DNA of 64,000 nt from Microbacterium sufflavum (GTDB lineage Bacteria; Actinomycetota; Actinomycetes; Actinomycetales; Microbacteriaceae), in NCBI RefSeq assembly GCF_023101165.1, contig NZ_CP078076.1, forward strand, positions 682,001-746,000, read 5' to 3'. Shown piece by piece: positions 49,884-59,493 of the stretch (position 1 is its first letter; each line of letters opens with the position of its first letter). Below the pieces are notes generated by a model. It saw only the letters and a program-made list of their open reading frames with translations, was not told the origin of the DNA and ran no database searches. Position numbers and translations under genes: made by a program.

Positions 49884-50983
49884 GCGCCCCCACCCCCTCC
49901 CCCACGCGCACGCCCAGCGGCATCTGGCTCGTCGCGGAGCGTGAGATCGGCTCGAAGCTGCGCAGCAAGGCGTTCCTGATCTCCACCGGGATCCTGCTCG
50001 TGCTCGCCCTCGCGGGTGTCCTGTTCGGCGGTTTCGCGAGCAAGAACACCGAAACCATGCCGGTCGCGGCGACGGCCGACACCGCCTCGGTCGTCTCGGC
50101 GATCCCGAACGTCGAGGTCACCACGGTCGCCGACGAGGCCGAGGCGGAGGAACTGGTCCGCGCGGAGAAGGTCGACGCGGCCGTGCTCCCGGCGAGCGGC
50201 ACCGAGGGTCACACCGGTTATTCGATCGTCGCCCTGCAGGATGCTCCCGGCTCGCTAGTGTCGGCACTGTCTCTGTCGCCCGAGGTCGTGATCCTGGAAC
50301 CGGTCACCACCAACCCGCTGCTGCGGTACTTCATCGCGATCGCGTTCGGCCTGGTGTTCATGATGGCCGCGGCGACGTTCGGCGGCACGATCGCGCAGAG
50401 CGTCGTCGAGGAGAAGCAGACCCGCGTGGTGGAGGTGCTGCTGTCGGCCATTCCCGCGCGCACCCTGCTGGCCGGCAAGGTGGTCGGCAACACGGTGCTG
50501 GCGATGGGGCAGATCCTCGCGCTGGCGGCCGTGGCGACGATCGGCCTGATCGTCACGGGTCAACGCGAGGTGCTGACCACGCTCGGTGCCCCGATCCTCT
50601 GGTTCGCGGTGTTCTTCCTGTTCGGGTTCATCCTGCTCGCGGCGATGTTCGCGGCGGCTGCCTCGATGGTGTCGCGCCAGGAGGACATCGGCTCCACGAC
50701 CACCCCGATCACGATGCTGATCATGGCGCCGTACATCCTGGTGATCGTGTTCAACGACAACCCGCTGGTGCTGACGATCATGTCGTACGTGCCGTTCTCC
50801 GCCCCGGTCGGCATGCCCATGCGGCTGTTCGTCGGCGAGGCGCAGTGGTGGGAGCCGCTGCTGAGCCTCGTGATCCTGCTCGCGAGCTGCGTGGCCGCGA
50901 TCGTGATCGGCGCGAAGATCTACGAGAACTCGCTGCTGCGGATGGGCTCGCGCGTCAAGCTCTCCGAGGCCCTGCGCGGCTGA
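49880..50983 (+). CDS. ABC-2 type exporter permease, NatB/YhaP-like
   Basis: The 367-residue permease has one N-terminal membrane helix (about 30-52), a large extracytoplasmic domain (about 55-150), then five or six helices with the conserved V-V-E-E-K-Q-T-R-V-V-E-V-L-L-S loop and G-K-V-V-G-N. This is the NatB/YhaP topology. The partner ATPase is encoded immediately upstream. Relatives export Na+ or cell-envelope stress compounds; the cargo here is unknown. A strong bidirectional terminator follows. Confidence 0.92.
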   Translation: MSAPTPSPTRTPSGIWLVAEREIGSKLRSKAFLISTGILLVLALAGVLFGGFASKNTETMPVAATADTASVVSAIPNVEVTTVADEAEAEELVRAEKVDAAVLPASGTEGHTGYSIVALQDAPGSLVSALSLSPEVVILEPVTTNPLLRYFIAIAFGLVFMMAAATFGGTIAQSVVEEKQTRVVEVLLSAIPARTLLAGKVVGNTVLAMGQILALAAVATIGLIVTGQREVLTTLGAPILWFAVFFLFGFILLAAMFAAAASMVSRQEDIGSTTTPITMLIMAPYILVIVFNDNPLVLTIMSYVPFSAPVGMPMRLFVGEAQWWEPLLSLVILLASCVAAIVIGAKIYENSLLRMGSRVKLSEALRG

Positions 50984-50994
50984 TCCCGCACGAG

Positions 50995-51029
50995 GAAGCC
51001 CCCTGCACCGCGGAGGTGCAGGGGGCTTC
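50995..51029. terminator. Bidirectional terminator between NatB and PutA genes
   Basis: A 15-bp perfect stem (GAAGCCCCCTGCACC and complement) with a 5-nt loop starts 12 nt after the permease stop and ends 20 nt before the PutA stop on the other strand. The arms begin with GAAG and end with CTTC, giving short A/T-flanked ends in both directions. Confidence 0.8.
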
Positions 51030-51049
51030 GGCGTGTGTGCGGCGGCGGG

Positions 51050-54000
51050 TCAGATGACGCCGTCGGACAGCGAGGTCGGGTTGCCGAAGCGGTGGTTGGT
51101 GATCGACACGGCCTGCTCGTGCAGGAACGGCAGGATCTCCACGCGACCCGCACCCGTCACCGCGTGCGACCACACGGCCACATCGGGCGAGCCCTCGAGC
51201 GCCTGGTACAGCGCCGTGGCGTCGCCGCCAACGAGCCGCACGCGCTGCCACGACCGGGCGCCCTTCGCGTAGCGCTTGGTCCAGGCCGCGTCGGACTCCG
51301 TCTTCACGGCGACCCCGGCGCCGGAGAGGACCTTCGTCGCGCGCGACGGCAGCGCCGCGGCCGACACGGTGAACGGGCTGCCGCTGCGCAGGGCGGCCGC
51401 GAGCACACGCACACCGTCGACGAGCGTCGCGCCCTCCGCGAGGCGCACGTCGACGGCGACCGGGCGGTAGCGGAACACGTTGCGCTCGACCCCGAGGCCG
51501 GACTTGTCGCTGACCGCCCCGAACTCGTCCACCCAGGCGCGCTCGTCGGAGGCGGCCGCGCGGTGCAGCCACTCGATCGCGGCCGGGTCGAGCTCGGGCG
51601 CGGCGGCCTCGAGCAGCCCCGACACCGCGGGGGTCACGGCGGCACCGGGCGCGGCGGCGGGCAGCTCGGCCGCCCGCCACTCGCCGAGACCGAACAGGTA
51701 GTTCGGGCCGCCCGCCTTGGCGCCGGCGCCCACGGCCGAGCGCTTCCACCCGCCGAACGGCTGCCGCTGCACGATCGCGCCGGTGATGCCGCGGTTCACG
51801 TACAGGTTGCCCGCCTCGACCCGGTCGAGCCAGGTGGCGACCTCGGCGGAGTCGAGCGAGTGCAGGCCGGCGGTGAGGCCGTAGTCCACGGCGTTCTGCA
51901 GGCGGATGGCCTCGTCGAGGTCCTTCGCGTGCATGATGCCGAGCACGGGGCCGAAGAACTCCGTGAGGTGGAAGTACGAGCCCTCGCGCACACCGGTCTT
52001 CACGCCGGGGGTCCACTGCTTCCCCTCGTCGTCGAGCTTGCGGGGCTCGACCAGCCAGCGCTCGCCCTTGTCGAGCGTGGTGAGCGCCGTGAGCAGCTTG
52101 CCGTTCGCGGGTTCGATGATCGGGCCCATCTGCGTGGCGGGGTCGTCGGGGAGCCCCACGCGCATCGAGGTCACGGCGTCGACGAGCTGCCGCTCGAACC
52201 GCTTCGAGTCCGCGACCGAGCCCACGAGGATCGCGAGGGAGGCGGCGGAGCACTTCTGTCCCGCGTGGCCGAAGGCGCTGCGGGCGACGTCGGCGGCGGC
52301 CAGGTCGAGGTCGGCGGAGGGCGTGACGATGATCGCGTTCTTGCCGCTGGTCTCGGCGAGCAGCGGCAGGTCGGCCCGGAACGAGCGGAACAGCTGCGCG
52401 GTCTCGTAGGCGCCGGTGAGGATGACCCGGTCGACCTGCGGGCTGGCGACCAGGCGGGTGCCGAGGTCGCGCGAGGCCAGGTCGACGAGGGCGAGGAGGT
52501 CGCGCGGCACACCAGCGGCCCACAGCGCCTCCACCATCACGGCACCGCAGCGCTGCGTGAGCTTGGCGGGCTTGATGATCACACCGGAGCCCGACGCGAG
52601 GCCGGCCAGCACGCCGCCCGCGGGGATCGCGACGGGGAAATTCCAGGGCGGTGTGACCACGGTGACCTTCGACGGCACGAACTCCGCGCCCGTCACGGCC
52701 TCCAGGTCCTTCGCGCGCTCGGCGTAGTAGTGCGCGAAGTCGATGGCCTCGCTCACCTCGGGGTCGGCCTCCGCGATGGTCTTGCCCGCCTCGTTGGCCA
52801 TGATCTCGATGAGCTGTCCCCGGCGCGCGGCGAGCTCGTCGCCCGCGCGGTGCAGCACGGCGGCACGCTCGGCGGCCGGCAGCGCCGCCCACCGCTCGGC
52901 GGCGGCGGTCGCGGCGGTGAAGACCGCGTCGAGCTCGGCCTCGGTCTCGATGCGGGCGGCGGCGATCGCGTCACGCCCCAGCGTCGTGGAGACGGAGCGG
53001 CGCAGGATGTCGCGCCCCCAGGCGCGGTTCGCGGCGAGCGCGGGGTCGCTGTCCGGCTGGTTCGCGAAGCCCTCGGTCACGCCGGCGGGGCGCTCGTCCG
53101 CCCGGTTCTGCGTGCGGTGCGGTGCCGGAACCCGCTGCGACTCCGGCAGCCCGGCGTCGGCGGCGAGGGCGGCGAGGGAGCGCTCGAACCGCTCGCGCTC
53201 GCGCGTGAGCAGGGTCGGGTTCGACGCGAGTTCGAACACGGCCGACATGAAGTTCTCCGGGCTCGCGTTCTCCTCCAGGCGGCGCACGAGGTAGGCGATC
53301 GCGACGTCGAACTCGGCGGGGTTCACGACCGGCGTGTAGAGCAGCAGGCGGCCGACGTCCTTGCGCACGGCCTCGGCCTGACCGGTCGCCATGCCCAGCA
53401 GCATCTCGTACTCGACCGCGTCGGTCACGCCGCGCGCCTTCGCGAGGAGCCAGGTGTAGGCGATGTCGAACAGGTTGTGTCCGGCGACGCCGATGCGCAC
53501 CGCGTCGAGGCGCTCGGGGGTCATGGCCCAGTCGAGCACCCGCTTGTAGTTCGTGTCGGAGTCCTGCTTGGTGCCGTAGGTCGCGAGCGGCCACCCGTGC
53601 ACGGTCGCGTCGACCTCTTCCATCGCGAGGTTGGCGCCCTTGACGACGCGGACCTTGATGGGCGCCCCGCCCTTGGCCCGGCGGGCGGTGGCCCACTCCT
53701 GCAGGCGCTGCATGGCACCGAGCGCGTCGGGCAGGTAGGCCTGCAGCACGATGCCGGCCTCGAGGTCCTCCAGCCCGGGCTGGTCGAGGATGCTCGTGAA
53801 GGCCGCGATCGTCAGGTCGAGGTCGCGGTACTCCTCCATGTCGAGGTTGATGAACTTGGCCTTGCCCGCAGCCTCCGCCTTCGCGGCGAGCCGGTAGAGC
53901 GGCGTGAGCTTCTCGACCACGTCGGCGACGGCCTCGTCGAACGACCACATCGACAGCTGGCTGACGACGCTCGACACCTTGATCGACACGTAGTCGACGT

Positions 54001-54511
54001 CGGGGCGGGCGAGGAAGTCGTACGTGCCCTGCAGGCGGCGGCCGGCCTCGCGCTCGCCCAGCACGGCCTCGCCGAGCAGGTTGAGGTTCAGGCGGTTGCC
54101 GGTCTTGCGCAGCTTCGCGATCGCGGGCCCGAGCTTCGACGGGGTGGCGTCGAGCACGAGGTGGCCCACCATCGCCCGCAGCACGCGACGCGAGATGGGG
54201 ACGACGACGCCGGGGAGCTTGGGCGCCCAGAAGCCGCCGGCCTTGATCGCGGCACGCAGGTAGCCGGGCAGCAGCGTGGGGGTGATGTCGCTGAGCTCGG
54301 CGAGCTTGCGGCCGGCGACGCGGAGGTCTTCCGGACGCATGACGCCGTCGACGAAGCCGACCGTGAAGTCGAGACCGTTCGGGTCTTTGAGCACCTCGGA
54401 GAGGCGCTGAGCGGCGGGCTCGACGGGGTGGGTCTCGCTCTCGGCGAGCCAGCGCTGCACGAGTGCGGCGACCTCTTCCGTGCGGGGCGTGGTGTCGTCG
54501 ATGACGGTCAT
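51050..54511 (-). CDS. putA: Bifunctional proline dehydrogenase / P5C dehydrogenase
   Basis: This 1153-residue enzyme oxidises proline to glutamate in two steps with substrate channelling. The N-terminal FAD domain (about 60-450) shows the K-A-N-L-A-like V-K-G-A-N-L-A-M-E-E and Y-L-V-R-R-L-E-E-N motifs. The aldehyde dehydrogenase domain (about 530-990) shows P-P-W-N-F-P, the catalytic Glu in L-L-A-E-T-S-G-K-N and Cys in F-G-H-A-G-Q-K-C-S, and E-F-F-G-P-V-L. A C-terminal ALDH-like tail follows. There is no N-terminal RHH DNA-binding domain, so regulation is external. It is divergent from a LysR gene with inverted repeats between. ATG 54511 is preferred over an upstream in-frame start. Confidence 0.94.
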   Translation of the reverse strand: MTVIDDTTPRTEEVAALVQRWLAESETHPVEPAAQRLSEVLKDPNGLDFTVGFVDGVMRPEDLRVAGRKLAELSDITPTLLPGYLRAAIKAGGFWAPKLPGVVVPISRRVLRAMVGHLVLDATPSKLGPAIAKLRKTGNRLNLNLLGEAVLGEREAGRRLQGTYDFLARPDVDYVSIKVSSVVSQLSMWSFDEAVADVVEKLTPLYRLAAKAEAAGKAKFINLDMEEYRDLDLTIAAFTSILDQPGLEDLEAGIVLQAYLPDALGAMQRLQEWATARRAKGGAPIKVRVVKGANLAMEEVDATVHGWPLATYGTKQDSDTNYKRVLDWAMTPERLDAVRIGVAGHNLFDIAYTWLLAKARGVTDAVEYEMLLGMATGQAEAVRKDVGRLLLYTPVVNPAEFDVAIAYLVRRLEENASPENFMSAVFELASNPTLLTRERERFERSLAALAADAGLPESQRVPAPHRTQNRADERPAGVTEGFANQPDSDPALAANRAWGRDILRRSVSTTLGRDAIAAARIETEAELDAVFTAATAAAERWAALPAAERAAVLHRAGDELAARRGQLIEIMANEAGKTIAEADPEVSEAIDFAHYYAERAKDLEAVTGAEFVPSKVTVVTPPWNFPVAIPAGGVLAGLASGSGVIIKPAKLTQRCGAVMVEALWAAGVPRDLLALVDLASRDLGTRLVASPQVDRVILTGAYETAQLFRSFRADLPLLAETSGKNAIIVTPSADLDLAAADVARSAFGHAGQKCSAASLAILVGSVADSKRFERQLVDAVTSMRVGLPDDPATQMGPIIEPANGKLLTALTTLDKGERWLVEPRKLDDEGKQWTPGVKTGVREGSYFHLTEFFGPVLGIMHAKDLDEAIRLQNAVDYGLTAGLHSLDSAEVATWLDRVEAGNLYVNRGITGAIVQRQPFGGWKRSAVGAGAKAGGPNYLFGLGEWRAAELPAAAPGAAVTPAVSGLLEAAAPELDPAAIEWLHRAAASDERAWVDEFGAVSDKSGLGVERNVFRYRPVAVDVRLAEGATLVDGVRVLAAALRSGSPFTVSAAALPSRATKVLSGAGVAVKTESDAAWTKRYAKGARSWQRVRLVGGDATALYQALEGSPDVAVWSHAVTGAGRVEILPFLHEQAVSITNHRFGNPTSLSDGVI

Positions 54512-54555
54512 GGGCGGGGTTACCTTCCTCGGCAGCGCACACCCGGGTGACGTGT

Positions 54556-54579
54556 GCGGCTGGATCATTGTCCAGCCGC
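54556..54579. promoter_or_regulatory. Inverted repeat in putA leader
   Basis: Nine-bp perfect arms (GCGGCTGGA/TCCAGCCGC) with a 6-nt centre lie 45 bp before the putA start. In the transcript they would form a hairpin with a UCAUUG/CAAUGA loop. It may be an operator or a leader structure. Confidence 0.45.
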
Positions 54580-54607
54580 TCGGTAGGCTCCGTCTATCAA
54601 CCGATTC

Positions 54608-54626
54608 GAGTGGATTCTGTTCACTC
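54608..54626. promoter_or_regulatory. LysR-type inverted repeat GAGTG-N9-CACTC
   Basis: Five-bp perfect half-sites lie in the gap between putA and the LysR gene, 24 bp before the LysR GTG, in a locally AT-rich stretch. Position and spacing fit a LysR-type activator binding both divergent promoters. Inference only. Confidence 0.45.
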
Positions 54627-54649
54627 AGACTTAACAGACGCGAGGCCCC

Positions 54650-55558
54650 GTGCTCGACATCACCCGCCTGCGCATGCTCGTGGAGCTGTCGCGTCGTGGC
54701 ACGCTCTCCGCGGTCGCCGACGCACTGTCCTACAGCAAGGCCTCGGTGTCGCAGCAGCTCGCGGCCCTCGAGCGCGACGTGGGCGTCCCCCTGCTGCGCC
54801 GGGTGGGGCGCGGCGTGCAGCTCACCCCGCAGGGCACCGTGCTGGTGACCGAGGCGATCGGCATCCTCGACCAGCTCGAGCACGCCAGGGTCGCGGTCGC
54901 GGAATCGCTCACCGAGGTGACGGGGACCGTGCGTCTGGCCGTGTTCCAGTCCACCGCCCACTCGCTCCTGCCCCGCGCCCTCGCCGCGCTCGCGGAACGT
55001 CACCCCGCCCTCCGGGTCGAGGTGACCGAGCGCGACCCGGAGTCCGCCCTCGACGCGGTCTCCGGCCGGGAGGACGACCTCATCCTCGCCGAGCAGTATC
55101 CGGGGCACAGCCGTCCGATCCACGCCGATCTCGACCGGGTGGCGCTCGCGCACGACGCGATCGCGCTCGCCCGGCGCCCCGGTTCCCCCGCGCACGGCGA
55201 CCCCGCGACGACACTCCGGTCGACCAGCACAGCCCCCTGGGTGCTGGAGCCGGCGGGCACCGCCTCGCGCGCCTGGGCCGAGCAGCTGTGCCGCACCGCG
55301 GGGTTCGAACCGGACGTGCGCTTCGAGCTCGCCGACCTCACGGCGCACATCCGCCTGATCCACGCCGGGCTGGCCGTCGGGCTGCTCCCCGAGCTGGTGT
55401 GGGCGGGCGACACCCCGACCGTCGACCTCTCCCCGCTGCCGCGCTCCCCGCGCCGCGAGATCTTCTCCTCCGCGCGACGGGTGTCGGCCGCCGCCCCGTC
55501 GATCCGCGCCGTGCGGGCGGCCCTCGCCGACGCCGCCTCGCACAACCTCCTCGACTGA
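54650..55558 (+). CDS. LysR-family regulator, probable putA activator
   Basis: The 302-residue protein has a canonical LysR winged helix (residues 3-62: L-R-M-L-V-E-L-S-R-R-G-T-L-S-A-V-A-D-A-L and S-V-S-Q-Q-L-A-A-L-E) followed by a periplasmic-binding-like effector domain (about 90-295). It is divergent from putA, with an inverted repeat between them. Actinobacteria commonly pair a LysR regulator with proline catabolism genes, so proline or a related metabolite is the likely effector. It begins with GTG; no start further upstream fits the family. Confidence 0.88.
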   Translation: MLDITRLRMLVELSRRGTLSAVADALSYSKASVSQQLAALERDVGVPLLRRVGRGVQLTPQGTVLVTEAIGILDQLEHARVAVAESLTEVTGTVRLAVFQSTAHSLLPRALAALAERHPALRVEVTERDPESALDAVSGREDDLILAEQYPGHSRPIHADLDRVALAHDAIALARRPGSPAHGDPATTLRSTSTAPWVLEPAGTASRAWAEQLCRTAGFEPDVRFELADLTAHIRLIHAGLAVGLLPELVWAGDTPTVDLSPLPRSPRREIFSSARRVSAAAPSIRAVRAALADAASHNLLD

Positions 55559-55618
55559 TCCGCCCGGTCATCCGCGAGGAGGACGCGCCCCGGAGGGCCC
55601 CGGGCTATCCTCGGCAAG

Positions 55619-57106
55619 ATGTCGCTCTTCCCTCCCCGCCTCCCAGCCGCCCGGTACTTCGCCCTGACCTGGGGCATCACGGAGCAGTTCGGGGGTATGA
55701 CGAGCGCGATGCTGCGGCGGTCCCGCTCGTTCCGCCGGATCGGGGGCGTCGACGTCGACCTGCTGACCCTCGACGACGGCCCCGACTACCCCGAGCTCTC
55801 GGAGCGGCTGCGGGCGAAGGGCGAGCTGATCGACGGGCTGCGCATCCGCAACCTGTGGGACGAGCTGCGCGCCACCCCGCCCGCACCCCGGGGCGTCATC
55901 CCGACGCTGCCGCCGCTGCTGGCCCCGGAAGACGACGACACCGTGCGCGAGCACGACGGCGTGGTGCTCAGCCGCGCACGCCGAGACGGGGACGGACACC
56001 TGTCGGTCGACCGGTTCCGCCGCGACGGCTCCCTCCTGGCGACCGAGCGCGAGGGGGCGGAGCGGCGCGTGGTCGTCTACGGCGTCGACGGGACCCCGCT
56101 GCGCTCCTGGCGCACCAGCTGGGGGCTGTACCGCTGGTGGTTCGACCGCCTGACGGCGGGGCGCGCGAGCTTCCTGCTGGTCGACTCGAAGACCGCCGCG
56201 CGACCGGTCGCGCGATACCGCCGTGACCACGTGACGACCCTGCACGTCGTGCACGCCTCGCACCGGGTGGCCGGACGCCCGCGGACGCTCCGCGCCTCCC
56301 GGGAGGGCGTCCTGCGACGCGCGGGAGACTTCGACGAGATCGTGGTGCTGACCGAGCGGCAGCGCAGCGACCTCGTGGAAGACCTGGCCGCCCTGGGCGT
56401 GCAGGCCCGCGTGCGCACGATCCCGAACGAGGTGACGCTGCCGCCCGCGGTCTCCGCACCCCGTCCGGCCACCCGCGGCGTGGTGGTCGCGTCGCTGGAC
56501 AAGCGCAAGCGCCTGGGCCACGCGATCGAGGCGCTCGCGAAGGCCCACACCGCGGACGCCCGGATCGAGGCCGACGTCATCGGCGAGGGCCCGGACGGGC
56601 CGAAGCTGGCCGCCCGCATCCGCGATCTCGGCGCCGAGGACTGGATCCGGTTGCGCGGCTTCGACCCGCACGCACGGGAGGAGTTCGCGACCGCCGGGTT
56701 CAGCCTGCTCACGTCGACGTCGGAGGGGCTGCCCCTCGTGCTCGTGGAGAGCATGGCGGCCGGGTGCATCCCGCTCGCCTACGACATCCGCTACGGCCCG
56801 GCCGACATGATCCGCGACGGGGTGAACGGCTTCCTGCTCCCCGAGGGCGACGTGGACGGGCTCGCCCGGCGGATCGCGGAACTCGCCGCGATGCCGCCCG
56901 GGCGGGTCGAGGGCATGCGGAGGAAGGCGCGGGCCAGGGCGGCCGAGTTCTCCGACCGGGCGATCACCCGACGGTGGGCGCGCGAACTCCGGGCCGCGTA
57001 CGACGCGAAGCTGCTGACGGCCGCACGGGAGCAGCCGATGGGCGTGCGGGCGCGGCGACTCGCGGGCGTGGTGCGGCGCCGGGCCCGGTGGGCGCTCGGC
57101 CGCTGA
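55619..57106 (+). CDS. GT4-family glycosyltransferase (poly(glycerol-phosphate) glucosyltransferase-like)
   Basis: The 495-residue protein is a GT-B glycosyltransferase. The C-terminal Rossmann half shows the GT4 donor-binding signature S-T-S-E-G-L-P-L-V-L-V-E-S-M-A-A-G-C-I-P (near residues 366-385) and G-V-N-G-F-L-L-P; the N-terminal half has the long beta region seen in TagE/TarM-type teichoic-acid glucosyltransferases. It may decorate wall or lipoteichoic acid from UDP-sugar at the cytoplasmic face. TATCCT (55606-55611) lies 7 nt before the ATG. The acceptor is an inference from overall resemblance. Confidence 0.82.
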   Translation: MSLFPPRLPAARYFALTWGITEQFGGMTSAMLRRSRSFRRIGGVDVDLLTLDDGPDYPELSERLRAKGELIDGLRIRNLWDELRATPPAPRGVIPTLPPLLAPEDDDTVREHDGVVLSRARRDGDGHLSVDRFRRDGSLLATEREGAERRVVVYGVDGTPLRSWRTSWGLYRWWFDRLTAGRASFLLVDSKTAARPVARYRRDHVTTLHVVHASHRVAGRPRTLRASREGVLRRAGDFDEIVVLTERQRSDLVEDLAALGVQARVRTIPNEVTLPPAVSAPRPATRGVVVASLDKRKRLGHAIEALAKAHTADARIEADVIGEGPDGPKLAARIRDLGAEDWIRLRGFDPHAREEFATAGFSLLTSTSEGLPLVLVESMAAGCIPLAYDIRYGPADMIRDGVNGFLLPEGDVDGLARRIAELAAMPPGRVEGMRRKARARAAEFSDRAITRRWARELRAAYDAKLLTAAREQPMGVRARRLAGVVRRRARWALGR

Positions 57107-57212
57107 GCATCCGCCGCTGACGCGCGGGAATATGCATGCGCATGTATGAGTTGGGTGGGGAGTAGCCCGGACGACGGCGTCCGATCCATCCCACCGTCCG
57201 AAAGGCACTTCC

Positions 57213-57800
57213 GTGAGCACTCCCGTCATCGACCGCACCGCCCCGACCGAGCACCCCGTCCTCGACGTCCTCGCCGGTCGCTGGAGCCCCCGCGCCTACG
57301 ACGCGCAGAACGCGATCGACGAGGACAAGCTCGCCACCGCCCTGGAGGCCGCCCGCTGGAGCCCCTCCGCCAACAACACCCAGCCCTGGCGCTTCCTGGT
57401 CGCCCGTCGCGGCACCGCACTGCACGCGCAGATCGTCGACGCGCTGATGGGCTTCAACCAGGCGTGGGCCGGCAACGCCGCGGCGCTGATCGTCGCGATC
57501 GCCGAGACCGAGACCGCCGACGGCACGCCGCTCACCCACGCCCTGTACGACCTCGGCCAGGCCGTCGCCCACCTCTCCGTGCAGGCGCACCATGACGGCC
57601 TCGTCGTGCACCAGATGAGCGGCTTCGACTCGGAGGTCGTGCGCGAGTTCGCCGACCTGGAGCCGCGCTTCACCCCCACCACCGTCATCGCGCTCGGCGA
57701 GCTGGGCGACATCGCCGCGCTGCCCGAGCCGCTGCAGGAGCGCGAGGTCGCGCCGCGCGTGCGTCGCCCGATCGCGGAGACCGTGCTCCTCAGCGCCTGA
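57213..57800 (+). CDS. Nitroreductase-family FMN protein
   Basis: The 195-residue protein matches the nitroreductase fold: R-W-S-P-R-A-Y (FMN contact), A-R-W-S-P-S-A-N-N-T-Q-P-W-R-F and the C-terminal Y-D-L-G-Q-A-V-A-H-L-S-V-Q-A. Substrate is unknown (nitro compounds, enals or quinones). It starts with GTG about 100 bp after the glycosyltransferase. The gap holds a near-palindrome around 57130-57147 (TATGCATG-CG-CATGTATG) that may be its promoter or operator. Confidence 0.88.
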   Translation: MSTPVIDRTAPTEHPVLDVLAGRWSPRAYDAQNAIDEDKLATALEAARWSPSANNTQPWRFLVARRGTALHAQIVDALMGFNQAWAGNAAALIVAIAETETADGTPLTHALYDLGQAVAHLSVQAHHDGLVVHQMSGFDSEVVREFADLEPRFTPTTVIALGELGDIAALPEPLQEREVAPRVRRPIAETVLLSA

Positions 57801-57830
57801 GTTGAGCGCTCACCGGCGGCTCCGCCGCGA

Positions 57831-57863
57831 CGAGGCCCGGTCCCCGCACGGGGCCGGGCCTCG
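57831..57863 (+). terminator. Terminator after nitroreductase gene
   Basis: CGAGGCCCGG pairs with CCGGGCCTCG, and an inner CCCC/GGGG extends the stem around a short loop. It begins 31 nt after the nitroreductase stop and precedes the APC permease promoter. Confidence 0.7.
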
Positions 57864-57924
57864 CCGTATCGGGCGGACTTTTGTGAGGGGTGCGGCACGA
57901 CCCCCCGCACCTACAATCGTCGGC

Positions 57925-59436
57925 ATGGCATTCCAGCGCAGGGTCAAGTCCGTCGAGCAGTCGATCGCCGAGACCCACGACGAGCAGAGATCGCTGAAGC
58001 GATCCCTCGGCGTGTGGGATCTCGCCGTCATGGGTGTCGCGGTCGCGGTCGGCGCCGGCATCTTCTCCGTCGGCGCCGAGGCTTCCGCGCGCCACGCGGG
58101 CCCGGCCGTCATCATCTCGTTCATCATCGCGGCGGCCGTCTGCGGTCTCGCGATCCTCTGCTACGCGGAGTTCGCCTCCTCCATCCCGGTGGCCGGGTCC
58201 GCATACACGTTCACGTACTCGACGCTGGGCGAGTTCCTGGCCTGGATCATCGGCTGGGATCTCATCCTCGAGATGCTGATGGCCTCCGCGGTGATCGCCA
58301 AGTACTGGGGCGTCTACCTGGGCGACGCCGTGTCGCTGTTCGACCTGCAGATCCCGATGACGCTGCAGCTCGGCCCGCTCAGCTTCGACTGGGGTCCCGT
58401 CGTGATCGTGGCGATCTTCACCGTGCTGCTCGCGCTCGGCACGCGGCTGTCCAGCCGCGTCAACAGCGTGTTCACGGTGATCAAGGTCGCGATCGTGCTG
58501 TTCGTCATCGTCGTGGGGCTGTTCTTCATCAACGGCGCCAACTACACCCCGTTCGTGCCGCCGGCGCAGGAGGGCGTCGCCTCGGAGAGCGCCTGGACGC
58601 AGTCGCTGTTCTCCTTCATGACCGGCGCCGACCCGTCGATCTACGGCGTGTTCGGGATCCTCAGCGGCGCGGCCCTGGTGTTCTTCGCGTTCATCGGGTT
58701 CGACGTCGTCGCCACCAGCGCCGAGGAGACGAAGGACCCCAAGCGCACCGTGCCGCGCGGCATCATCCTCGGGCTCGTGATCGTGACCGTGCTCTACGTG
58801 CTGGTCGCAATCGTCATCACCGGGATGGTGTCGTACACCGAGCTGGCCAAGCTCGACGAGCCGTCGCTGTCCAGTGCGTTCGAGCTGGTCGGGGCGACGT
58901 GGGCGGCGCAGGTGATCGCGATCGGCAGCCTCGTGGGGCTCACCACGGTGGTCATGGTGCTGCTCATGGGTCTGGCGCGCGTGGTCTTCGCGATGAGCCG
59001 TGACGGCCTGCTGCCCCGCTCGCTCAGCGTGACCGACGCCAAGCGCGGCACCCCCATCCGCATCCAGCTGATCGTCGGGGTGGTGATCGCGATCATCGCC
59101 GGATTCACCGACGTGCAGGTGCTGGGCGACATGATCAACATCGGCACCCTCTCGGCGTTCGTGCTCGTGAGCATCGGGGTGCCGATCCTGCGCAAGAGCC
59201 GCCCCGACCTGGAGCGGCCGTTCACGGTGCCGCTGTCGCCCTGGCTCCCGTGGATCTCCGCGATCGCCTGCTTCTGGCTGATGCTGAACCTCAGCACCGA
59301 GACCTGGGTGCGGTTCGCGATCTGGCTCGCGCTGGGCCTGGTGATCTACTTCGCTTACTCCCGCCGGCACTCGCTGATCGGCCGGGAGCTGGAGCGCGAC
59401 GCCCTCGGCGGCCTCCGCAGCCGGCCGTCGGACTGA
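57925..59436 (+). CDS. APC-family amino acid permease (cationic amino acid transporter-like)
   Basis: The 503-residue permease has about 12 to 14 helices and APC signatures: V-A-V-G-A-G-I-F-S-V-G on helix 1, C-Y-A-E-F-A-S-S-I-P-V-A-G-S-A-Y on helices 2-3 and F-F-A-F-I-G-F-D-V-V-A-T-S-A-E-E with the D-P-K-R-T-V-P loop of the CAT subfamily. It imports amino acids, probably basic or small neutral ones. TACAAT (57912-57917) lies 7 nt before the ATG, so transcription is leaderless. A longer open frame upstream crosses the promoter and is rejected. Confidence 0.92.
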   Translation: MAFQRRVKSVEQSIAETHDEQRSLKRSLGVWDLAVMGVAVAVGAGIFSVGAEASARHAGPAVIISFIIAAAVCGLAILCYAEFASSIPVAGSAYTFTYSTLGEFLAWIIGWDLILEMLMASAVIAKYWGVYLGDAVSLFDLQIPMTLQLGPLSFDWGPVVIVAIFTVLLALGTRLSSRVNSVFTVIKVAIVLFVIVVGLFFINGANYTPFVPPAQEGVASESAWTQSLFSFMTGADPSIYGVFGILSGAALVFFAFIGFDVVATSAEETKDPKRTVPRGIILGLVIVTVLYVLVAIVITGMVSYTELAKLDEPSLSSAFELVGATWAAQVIAIGSLVGLTTVVMVLLMGLARVVFAMSRDGLLPRSLSVTDAKRGTPIRIQLIVGVVIAIIAGFTDVQVLGDMINIGTLSAFVLVSIGVPILRKSRPDLERPFTVPLSPWLPWISAIACFWLMLNLSTETWVRFAIWLALGLVIYFAYSRRHSLIGRELERDALGGLRSRPSD

Positions 59437-59442
59437 CGGCGA

Positions 59443-59476
59443 AGAGCCCCGCCCCGGGTTTCCGGGACGGGGCTCT
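59443..59476. terminator. Bidirectional terminator between APC permease and clpB
   Basis: A 15-position stem (AGAGCCCCGCCCCGG against CCGGGACGGGGCTCT, one mismatch) with a 4-nt loop lies between the convergent stops, 6 nt after the permease and 17 nt from the clpB stop. Confidence 0.8.
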
Positions 59477-59493
59477 CGTGTGGTGACGGAGTC

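Noticed and set aside
51035-54550. Plus-strand frame of about 1170 codons across putA
   Set aside because: It is exactly antisense to putA, Arg/Val/Gly-rich and without domains, whereas the minus strand gives a complete PutA.
57130-57147. Near-palindrome TATGCATG-CG-CATGTATG before the nitroreductase gene as an operator
   Set aside because: It has mismatches between the arms and no regulator gene is nearby; mentioned only in the gene entry.
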